Source: Citrifermentans bremense R1
GTDB taxonomy: Bacteria > Desulfobacterota > Desulfuromonadia > Geobacterales > Geobacteraceae
Direction: 5' to 3'
DNA length: 64,000 nt
NCBI RefSeq assembly: GCF_000426865.1
Contig: NZ_AUGE01000024.1
Location: 1-64,000 of the forward strand
Part shown: piece by piece, positions 58,208 to 64,000 of the stretch
Position numbering within the stretch: the stretch's first letter is position 1
Layout of the letters: the number at the start of each line of letters is the position of its first letter
Translations under genes and position numbers: made by a program
The notes under the pieces: generated by a model
The model's database searches: none
What the model was told of the DNA's origin: nothing
What the model saw: the letters and a program-made list of their open reading frames with translations, nothing else

Positions 58208-59668
58208 ATGAAGATTTTGTTTGTGGCGTCGGAGGTCACTCCTTTTGCCAAGACCGGCGGGCTGGCCGACGTGGCCAGCGCTCTTCCCAAGACGCTGAAG
58301 AGTCTCGGCCATGACATACGCATCATGATGCCTTTTTACTCCGTCGTGGAGCGCGGCGGTATGGCGGTGCGCAAGGGGCGCAAGAGCGCCTCGGTCATGG
58401 TTGACGGCGTCGAGAAAAAGGGGTTCCTGCGCCAGGCCTCCCTGGGGGAGATACCGGTCTACCTGATCGAGAACAAGGAGTACTTCTCCCGCGAGGAGCT
58501 TTACGGGACTCCGAGCGGCGACTATCCGGATAACTCTGAGCGTTTCTCCTTCTTCTGCCGCTGCGTCCTCGAACTGCTTAAGAAGATGGACTTCCGACCC
58601 GACATCATACACTGCCACGACTGGCAGACCGCGCTGATCCCGCACTACCTGAAGCACGAAAGGAAGAACGACCCCTTTTTCGCCAGGACGGGAATCATCT
58701 TCACCATCCACAACCTGGCTTACCAGGGGCTCTTCCCTAAGGAGGAACTCCAGCCGATGGGGCTTTCCAAGGAGTGCTTCACCATCGACGGGCTGGAGTT
58801 CTACGGCAAGGTCAACCTCCTCAAAGGCGGGATACTGAGCGCGGACGTGGTAACCACCGTCTCCGAAGCCTACTGCAGCGAGATCCAGACCCCGGAGATG
58901 GGATGCGGACTGCACGGGGTGCTGCAGACCCGCAAGGACGACCTGGTCGGGATCCTGAACGGGCTGGACTACGAGGAATGGAACCCCGCCATGGACAAGG
59001 AGATCATGAAGAACTACAGCCATGCCTCCCTTTCCGGCAAGATGGTGGACAAGATCGGGCTGCAAAGGCTGGTGGGGCTCCCCAGCTCCCCGGAAATCCC
59101 GCTTTTCGGCATGGTGTCGCGCATGGTCGCCCAGAAGGGGTTCGACCTGATTGCCGAGTTGCTTCCCCTCATGGCCAAGGCCCCGATGCAACTGGTCCTT
59201 CTGGGTAACGGCGAGGAGCGCTACCTCAAGGCATTCAACGACATCAAGGCCGCCGGGGCCCGCAACATCGCCTTCACCAGCGGCTTCGACCACGCCCTGG
59301 CGCCCAAGATCTACGCCGGCGCCGACATGTTCCTGATGCCCTCCTTCTTCGAGCCTTGCGGCCTGGGGCAGCTGATCGCCATGCGCTACGGGACGGTTCC
59401 GGTGGTGCGGCGGACCGGAGGGCTCGCCGACAGCGTCTTCGATGCGCTCGACAACGACAAGACCCCCAACGGGTTCGTCTTCGAGGAGTACACGGCCGAG
59501 GCGCTCTGGGACGCGATGAACCGGGCCATGACTGCCTACAGGGACAAGGTCTCCTGGAAAAAGCTGATGCGCCGGGGCATGAGCAGTGACTATTCGTGGC
59601 AGCACTCGGTGCACAAATACCTGGAGCTCTACAAGAGGGCTGTGCTGCGCAGAGGGGGGGAAGCGTGA
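58208..59668 (+). CDS. glgA: Glycogen synthase GlgA (ADP-glucose type)
   Basis: 486 residues from ATG 58208 (TTAGAGG upstream). GT5 signatures: ILFVASEVTPFAKTGGLADV with the ADP-glucose-binding KTGGL, DIIHCHDWQTALIPHYL, FTIHNLAYQGLFP, VSEAYCSEIQTPEMGCGLHG, GILNGLDYEEWNP, and PSFFEPCGLGQLIAMRYGTV, then PVVRRTGGLADSV. It elongates alpha-1,4-glucan. A 73-base gap follows the GH57 gene. The stop overlaps the next small gene. Confidence 0.96.
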   Translation: MKILFVASEVTPFAKTGGLADVASALPKTLKSLGHDIRIMMPFYSVVERGGMAVRKGRKSASVMVDGVEKKGFLRQASLGEIPVYLIENKEYFSREELYGTPSGDYPDNSERFSFFCRCVLELLKKMDFRPDIIHCHDWQTALIPHYLKHERKNDPFFARTGIIFTIHNLAYQGLFPKEELQPMGLSKECFTIDGLEFYGKVNLLKGGILSADVVTTVSEAYCSEIQTPEMGCGLHGVLQTRKDDLVGILNGLDYEEWNPAMDKEIMKNYSHASLSGKMVDKIGLQRLVGLPSSPEIPLFGMVSRMVAQKGFDLIAELLPLMAKAPMQLVLLGNGEERYLKAFNDIKAAGARNIAFTSGFDHALAPKIYAGADMFLMPSFFEPCGLGQLIAMRYGTVPVVRRTGGLADSVFDALDNDKTPNGFVFEEYTAEALWDAMNRAMTAYRDKVSWKKLMRRGMSSDYSWQHSVHKYLELYKRAVLRRGGEA

Positions 59669-59835
59669 CGCTTGGGCACGACGATCTGGACGAGCTTGCC
59701 AACGAGGTTCGCAGGCTGATCGAAAGCAACAAGGCCTTTTTGGAGCGGGTTACCGACGAGGATTATGACGACGAGGAAGAGGCGGAACCGGCGACGGAAG
59801 AGGGCGAGAATCCGGAGGATTACGAGGAATTGTGA
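59665..59835 (+). CDS. Small acidic protein downstream of glgA
   Basis: 56 residues from GTG 59665, overlapping the glgA stop (GTGA) with AGAGGGGGGG upstream. The N-terminal half is a probable helix (DDLDELANEVRRLIESNKAF) and the rest is nearly all Asp/Glu (DEDYDDEEEAEPATEEGENP). I recognise no family. Tight coupling to glgA suggests it affects glucan synthesis, but this is only inference. A shared bidirectional terminator follows. Confidence 0.7.
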   Translation: MTLGHDDLDELANEVRRLIESNKAFLERVTDEDYDDEEEAEPATEEGENPEDYEEL

Positions 59836-59869
59836 GAGACCGGGGGTGTTCCCCCGCAGGTGCAATATG

Positions 59870-59909
59870 AAAAGGCGGCGCAGGGAGAAAATCCCGACGC
59901 CGCCTTTTT
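59870..59909. terminator. Bidirectional terminator after the glgA operon
   Basis: Stem AGGCGGCG (59873-59880) and CGCCGCCT (59898-59905), with T at 59905-59909 on the plus strand and A at 59870-59873, which gives U on the minus strand. It serves both the glgA operon and the convergent lipoprotein gene. Confidence 0.85.
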
Positions 59910-59962
59910 GCTTTTTCCTTGTCCCCAGTAGCCTTGGGCGAAGGGGGATGGCGGAGGGGGAT

Positions 59963-60991
59963 TTACTTCGCCGGCGGCTCCTCCTGGACGATTTCGCCCG
60001 GAGCCAGTTGCACCGGGCCGCTCTTAAGTGGCGCGGGTGCTGCAGGTGCGGCCGGTGCAGCAGTAGCAGGCGCCGTTGCGGCTGCAGGCTGCGGCGCTAC
60101 CGGCGCCGCCACAGGGGCCGCTGCCTTGGCCGGAGCATAGCCGGAGGGAACGCTTACCGGGGCGGGGACTTCCTTCTCCTTCTCCTTGGCGAAGAGCGGC
60201 TTGTAGGTCTTCATGAGCGCGAGCATCTCGTCGAACTGCCGCGCGTAGAGGACGGAAACCTCAGGTGCGTTGGCGATGGCAGAAGCCTCGGTTTTGGCGA
60301 AGGCGGCGTTCACGCCGGCGACGGTCTTGAACTTCACGTCGACTTTTTCGCTCAGGTTGGCCGCGGCCTCGTCGAAATCGGGGTACTGCAGCGGGAAGAA
60401 AAGCGGGAACGAGAGCGAAGCCCGCCTGAAGTTGGGGTATTCCCAGACCGTGTTCCCTTCGCGGTCGATCATCTGCGCGGTCATGACGAGGTAGTTGAAC
60501 TCCGTGTCCAGGTAAGAGAGGTAGTTGCTGGAGAAGACTTTCCCCTGTCTGGTGAGCCCGCTCACCGTGACGAAGAGGACGGCGTCGAGCCCGTTGTCGG
60601 TCATGAGCTGCTTCAACTCGTCCTTCTTGATGAAGTACTTGTTGTAGATGATTCCGGCGTCATCCCGTTTTTCCTTGTTCGAGACCAGGGTGGAGAAGAG
60701 CCGCGCCGGGTCCCCGTCCACCTGTCTCACCGCGTAGAAGATGCCGGTCCCGCGCAGCCTGGCGATCAGCTCCTTCTCGTTCCTGGCGTTGTAGGTCCGC
60801 ACCAGCGAGACGATGGCGTCCTTGCTCGGGTGTCTGATATCGGAGTCGGGATCGACGAAGATCGGGGCGACCCCGATGGTCTTCACCTTCTTCTCAAGCG
60901 TCTCCTGGGGGATGTTGTAATAGTTGTGCGCGCAGCCAAACATGGTGCCGATCGCCACGGCCAACAGGGCCAGCTTCAAAAAAGTCCGCAT
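59963..60991 (-). CDS. Lipoprotein with Ala/Pro-rich tail, function unknown
   Basis: 342 residues from the ATG at 60991. Lipobox GTMFGC (Cys near residue 20) after a hydrophobic signal. A folded part about 35-270 (VKTIGVAPIFVDPDSDIRHP, LDAVLFVTVSGLTRQGKVFS, LVMTAQMIDREGNTVWEYPN) resembles lipoproteins with an alpha/beta core of the GNA1162 or CsgG-like type, though I cannot assign it. The last 70 residues are mostly Ala, Pro and Val (PVAAPVAPQPAAATAPATAA), a flexible spacer that may reach through peptidoglycan. Confidence 0.75.
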   Translation of the reverse strand: MRTFLKLALLAVAIGTMFGCAHNYYNIPQETLEKKVKTIGVAPIFVDPDSDIRHPSKDAIVSLVRTYNARNEKELIARLRGTGIFYAVRQVDGDPARLFSTLVSNKEKRDDAGIIYNKYFIKKDELKQLMTDNGLDAVLFVTVSGLTRQGKVFSSNYLSYLDTEFNYLVMTAQMIDREGNTVWEYPNFRRASLSFPLFFPLQYPDFDEAAANLSEKVDVKFKTVAGVNAAFAKTEASAIANAPEVSVLYARQFDEMLALMKTYKPLFAKEKEKEVPAPVSVPSGYAPAKAAAPVAAPVAPQPAAATAPATAAPAAPAAPAPLKSGPVQLAPGEIVQEEPPAK

Positions 60992-61073
60992 CTGTATGAA
61001 GCCCTCCTCTAACGGATTCTAACTGCCATGCCGTCTTATATCAGAACCTTACCGGAAGTGCCACAGCTTATTG

Positions 61074-61868
61074 CTATGCCTCCAGCATGATGAACCCGAC
61101 CTGTCTGCCGGTATCCCCCCCGTCGCGGCGGTAGGAGAAGAAGAGTTCCTGGTTGCAGCTTACGCAGAGGTCGCTGGACTGGATCTGGTCGGCGCGAAGC
61201 CCGGCGTCCTTGAGCAAGAGCCGGTTCGCCTCTCCCAGGTCCAGAAGCCATTTGCCGTCTCCCTGCTCCTTGGCCGCCAGATCCCAGGCGGCGCCGGCCT
61301 TTTTAAAGGCGTCGCGGACCGGCTGGTCCACCTCGTAGCAGCAGCCGGAGATGTGCGGGCCGAGGGCGGCGCGTATGTCTTTGCGGTCGCAGCCAAAGAG
61401 GGTGGTCATCGCCTCGACCCCTTTGCCGACGATGTTGGCCACCGTCCCCTGCCATCCCGCGTGCAGGGCGGCCACTACGCGCTGCACCGGGTCGTGCAGA
61501 AGGATCGGCACGCAGTCGGCCACGCAGATGGCGATCATGATCCCCGGCTGATTGGTGACGATGCCGTCGCATTCGAGCTTCAGGAAGTGGGACAGTTCCG
61601 GGTTGGGGGCGTCGATCACCAGGAGGTCCGTGCCGTGCACCTGACTCACGGTCAGGAATCGGTCCAGGGTTGAGCCGAGGCTTCGGGCCAGGAGGCTGCG
61701 GTTTCCTTCCACGTTGTGGGAGGAATCGAGGGTGTTGCTCCCCAGGTTCAGCGAGTTGTATGGCGGGCGGGAAACACCCTCGTGGCGGGTGGTGAAGCCG
61801 GCTACGACTCCGCCTGCGCCGAGGGCGGGTTTCAGGTATTGGATCTTTCCTGCTTTTTGCATTTCCAT
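61074..61868 (-). CDS. pgeF: Peptidoglycan editing factor PgeF (YfiH; purine nucleoside phosphorylase-like)
   Basis: 264 residues from the ATG at 61868, eight bases after AGAGG. The family's two His and one Cys metal ligands are visible: H in TVSQVHGTDLLV, C in CVADCVPILLHD, H in VVAALHAGWQGTVANIV. Also AALGPHISGCCYEVDQPV. Members clear unsuitable muropeptides and act on nucleosides. It follows rluD on the minus strand; the order rluD-pgeF is common in bacteria. A short CTAG-type repeat lies in the gap. Confidence 0.93.
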   Translation of the reverse strand: MEMQKAGKIQYLKPALGAGGVVAGFTTRHEGVSRPPYNSLNLGSNTLDSSHNVEGNRSLLARSLGSTLDRFLTVSQVHGTDLLVIDAPNPELSHFLKLECDGIVTNQPGIMIAICVADCVPILLHDPVQRVVAALHAGWQGTVANIVGKGVEAMTTLFGCDRKDIRAALGPHISGCCYEVDQPVRDAFKKAGAAWDLAAKEQGDGKWLLDLGEANRLLLKDAGLRADQIQSSDLCVSCNQELFFSYRRDGGDTGRQVGFIMLEA

Positions 61869-61912
61869 CGGTGACACCTCTATTATTTAGTATAGTGGGC
61901 GGAGCGTTCCAG

Positions 61913-61939
61913 CTCCTAGCCCCCAGTCCCTAGCCCCGG
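61913..61939. repeat. CTAGCCCC-type repeat (family F)
   Basis: CTCCTAGCCCCCAGTCCCTA, then GCCCCGG. Two to three units of a C(C)CTAGYCCC repeat between pgeF and rluD, followed at once by TTTTATCCCCGG. A low-copy fragment in this window. Confidence 0.55.
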
Positions 61940-61941
61940 TT

Positions 61942-62901
61942 TTATCCCCGGTTTTTCTCTTCCAAGTAGGCGACGATGCCGGCCATGTCCGGGGGGAGTT
62001 CGGTGTCGAACTCCAGGTACTTCCCGGAGACCGGATGCAGGAAACCGAGCGTCTTCGCGTGCAGAGCCTGCCGTCCCATCGACTTGATCATCTGTTTGAG
62101 GACCGGGTCCTGCACACCTGAGAGTCTTCCCGTGCCGCCGTACACCTCGTCCGCCAAAAGCGGATGCCCAGCCTCGGACATGTGCACCCTGATCTGGTGG
62201 GTGCGGCCGGTCTCAAGCCTCAGGCGTATCAGGGTAATGCCGGGGTAGCGGGCCACCACCCGCCAGTGGGTCACCGCCTGCTTGCCGTGGCGTGCCTTCG
62301 CGGACATCTTCTTCCGGTCGGTGGGATGGCGGCCTATGGTCGACTCGATTCTTCCCTTGTCCTCTTTGGGCGAGCCGTAGACGAGGGCGAGGTAGACCCT
62401 TTTTATGCTGTGTTCCTTGAACTGTTCGGCGAGGGCGTTGTGGGCCCGGTCGCACTTGGCGACGACCAGGGTGCCGGAGGTGTCCTTGTCGATGCGGTGC
62501 ACGATGCCGGGACGCAGTTCGCCGCCGATGCCGGAGAGGTCCTTGCAGTGGGCCAGCAGGGCGTTCACCAGCGTCCCCTCCGGGTTGCCGGCGCCAGGAT
62601 GCACCACCATCCCCGCCCCCTTGTTCACCACCACCAGCTCGGCATCCTCGTAGAGCACCTCGATGGGGATCTCCTCAGGCTGGGGCTCGGCTGGCGTCGG
62701 AGGCGGGACCACCACCTGGACCACCTCGCCTCCCTTGAGTTTCAAGGCGGGTTTTTGCTTCGAGCCGTTGACGGTGGCGAACCCGGTCTCTATGAGCCTG
62801 AGGGCCGCCGAGCGGGTCAGCTCCGGTACGTTGCGGGATATGAAGCTGTCCAGCCGCTCCGGATCGGAGTCGCTGGGGAAGGTGAGTTCGATCGGTTCCA
62901 T
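61942..62901 (-). CDS. rluD: 23S rRNA pseudouridine synthase RluD
   Basis: 319 residues from the ATG at 62901. N-terminal S4 domain (about 15-80, ERLDSFISRNVPELTRSAAL), then the catalytic domain with Asp in PGIVHRIDKDTSGTLVVAK, AELVVVNKGAGMVVHPGAGN, and TGRTHQIRVHMSEAGHPLLA. It makes pseudouridines 1911/1915/1917 in helix 69 of 23S rRNA. It lies downstream of the minus-strand terminator, so it has its own start of transcription. Confidence 0.95.
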   Translation of the reverse strand: MEPIELTFPSDSDPERLDSFISRNVPELTRSAALRLIETGFATVNGSKQKPALKLKGGEVVQVVVPPPTPAEPQPEEIPIEVLYEDAELVVVNKGAGMVVHPGAGNPEGTLVNALLAHCKDLSGIGGELRPGIVHRIDKDTSGTLVVAKCDRAHNALAEQFKEHSIKRVYLALVYGSPKEDKGRIESTIGRHPTDRKKMSAKARHGKQAVTHWRVVARYPGITLIRLRLETGRTHQIRVHMSEAGHPLLADEVYGGTGRLSGVQDPVLKQMIKSMGRQALHAKTLGFLHPVSGKYLEFDTELPPDMAGIVAYLEEKNRG

Positions 62902-62938
62902 TGCCTGTTCGGTTCTCCAGGGAGTATTGACTCCCGTT

Positions 62939-62976
62939 AAAAAAAGCGAGGGCGCGTTTCTAAAGGAAGCGCGCCC
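62939..62976 (-). terminator. Rho-independent terminator, minus strand
   Basis: On the minus strand GGGCGCG (62976-62970) and CGCGCCC (62956-62950) form the stem, followed by TCGC and seven T (62945-62939). It ends the transcript of the small gene at 63020-63283. Confidence 0.85.
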
Positions 62977-63019
62977 GGGGTATATAGATGCACTGGGAAA
63001 TTTGATGCGTGCTGCTTGC

Positions 63020-63283
63020 CTACCAGATGGTCGATTCGATCTTCCCTGCCCGCTTGATCAGTACGTCGACCACGGCTATGTCGAATATGTTGGATTGCGC
63101 GAGTTCCGGACTGACCCGGGAGACGAAGTGCTCCCGACCTTCGGCTAGCTGGTCGTGCAGGACCTCGAAGATATTGTCGTCCTTGATCCCCTGCTCCACC
63201 TTTTCGCGGTTGTAGAGGGCCACATCCGAAACGATGGCTCTAGCGAGTCTTTTAGCCTGGTCTGGATTTTCAATGAGACTCAT
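63020..63283 (-). CDS. Small unknown protein downstream of the HtrA-type gene
   Basis: 87 residues from the ATG at 63283, with GGGGGG upstream. Helical, soluble sequence: IENPDQAKRLARAIVSDVAL, EKVEQGIKDDNIFEVLHDQL and REHFVSRVSPELAQSNIFDI. No signal peptide or known domain. It has the look of a conserved lineage-specific protein; I know no function. It sits 60 bases after the protease gene and ends at a strong terminator. Confidence 0.75.
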   Translation of the reverse strand: MSLIENPDQAKRLARAIVSDVALYNREKVEQGIKDDNIFEVLHDQLAEGREHFVSRVSPELAQSNIFDIAVVDVLIKRAGKIESTIW

Positions 63284-63343
63284 TGGATCGCCCCCCGGTG
63301 CTGAATGTCAGCAACGCACTATACGCAGTTTTTTCGCAAGTTT

Positions 63344-64000
63344 CTATCTTAATTTTAGGGCGAAGTAGATGCTGGCCGAGCCTCTCCGGACTAGGAGCGC
63401 CACGGCGCCGCGTTTGCCGGCGTCCGCCATTGCCTTCTGGTACTCGGCCAGATTCCTCACTTTCCTCTGGTTCACGGACACGATGATGTCGCCGCGCTGG
63501 ATGCCGCTTTCTTCCGCGATCCCGCCCGGTTCGAGGTCGCTCACCACCACGCCGGTGACGCCGCGGGAACGCGTCTCCGCTCCCAGTTCCTCGACCGAGA
63601 GCCCCAGGCCCCCCGCTTCCCGCTCGGCAGGTCTTTGCGCCTGGGCCTGGGCGTTGTCGGCAGGTGCAGTGGTTATCTGGACGTTGATCTTCTTGCCGTC
63701 GCGATAGAGCTCCACCGGGACCTTCTTGCCGATGGGCGTTTCGCCGACCAGGCGCTGCAACTGACGCACGTCCTTTACGGCTGTCCCGGCAAAGCTCGTG
63801 ATCACGTCCCCCTGCATGACGCCGGCCTTAGCAGCCGGGCCCCCTGGAACGACGTCGTTCACCAGTGCGCCGTACGCTTTGGAAAGCCCGAAGGAGTTCG
63901 CCATCTCCTCGGTCACCGACTGGATCGAGACGCCTAGCCAGCCGCGGCTCACGTTCCCCTTGCTGATCAACTGCGTCAGGACCTGCTTCGCCATGTTTAC
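63344..64000 (-). CDS. DegP/HtrA-type serine protease, C-terminal part only
   Basis: The gene runs off the right edge; its N-terminal signal and trypsin-like domain lie outside. What is visible is about 218 residues: ISKGNVSRGWLGVSIQSVTE, the start of PDZ1 with the family GWLGV motif, VVPGGPAAKAGVMQGDVITS, and PDZ2 at the C terminus (GVVVSDLEPGGIAEESGIQR, then GDIIVSVNQRKVRN). The two PDZ domains mark DegP/DegQ/MucD-type periplasmic quality-control proteases. The linker is Gln/Ala-rich (APADNAQAQAQRPAE). Confidence 0.92.
   Translation of the reverse strand, partial: VNMAKQVLTQLISKGNVSRGWLGVSIQSVTEEMANSFGLSKAYGALVNDVVPGGPAAKAGVMQGDVITSFAGTAVKDVRQLQRLVGETPIGKKVPVELYRDGKKINVQITTAPADNAQAQAQRPAEREAGGLGLSVEELGAETRSRGVTGVVVSDLEPGGIAEESGIQRGDIIVSVNQRKVRNLAEYQKAMADAGKRGAVALLVRRGSASIYFALKLR

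Overview
The window reads as chromosomal DNA of a Geobacter-type bacterium (Desulfuromonadia/Geobacterales). The evidence is high GC, a PpcA-type triheme cytochrome c7 beside a ResB/CcsA cytochrome c maturation pair in a purH-purD-purE-ppcA neighbourhood, a selenocysteine-containing SelD, a YedF/DUF3343 selenium pair, LptF/LptG (so a Gram-negative outer membrane), and many two-component and Fis/NtrC-type proteins. I see no rRNA, tRNA, CRISPR array, prophage or transposase.

Layout. 0.5-2.8 kb: selD (in-frame UGA read as Sec) overlapping a RACo-like ASKHA ATPase gene. 3.0-6.8 kb: purH, purD, purE, separated by repeat-filled gaps. 6.9-9.9 kb: ppcA-like cytochrome, resB, ccsA and a small Cys/His protein with a CX3CH motif. 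9.9-26 kb: a surface-glycan locus with seven glycosyltransferases, a Wzx-like flippase, a SAM methyltransferase, a DUF362 protein, an ATP-grasp ligase, a YfhO-like membrane protein, and a two-domain winged-helix regulator. 26-29 kb: trmN6-like, dciA-like, DUF3343 and yedF. 28.9-34.7 kb: the ffh-rpsP-khpA-rimM-trmD-SPOUT-rplS-rnhB-yraN translation block. 34.7-37.9 kb: a DUF4149 protein, nitrilase-type amidase plus nadE, rsmI. 37.9-40.9 kb (minus strand): csaA, threonine aldolase, pgi. 41.4-46.9 kb: a Fis-HTH protein, polyprenyl synthase, a small unknown, NtrC-type regulator with TlpA and CcdA, a VOC protein. 47-50.2 kb (minus strand): lptF, lptG and an IPT/TIG protein. 50.3-59.8 kb: a Crp/Fnr regulator, a histidine kinase plus a REC-only regulator, then alpha-glucan genes (sugar nucleotidyltransferase fused to a degenerate phosphohexomutase, GH57 hydrolase, glgA, small acidic protein). 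60-64 kb (minus strand): lipoprotein, pgeF, rluD, a small unknown and the 3' end of a DegP/HtrA protease.

Main points of interest. (1) SelD is itself a selenoprotein with a visible SECIS-like hairpin; start-codon-based gene calling would truncate it. (2) Many intergenic gaps are filled by short-unit repeat arrays of at least six unrelated families, often as inverted pairs, and two genes take their stop codon from such a repeat. (3) The glycan locus couples DUF362, ATP-grasp and methyltransferase genes between the flippase and the glycosyltransferases, which suggests an unusual glycan decoration. (4) The phosphohexomutase half of the 836-residue fusion has lost its recognisable active-site motifs, and the histidine kinase has lost its N-box asparagine. 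All coordinates, motifs and starts were read by eye; no database search was possible.
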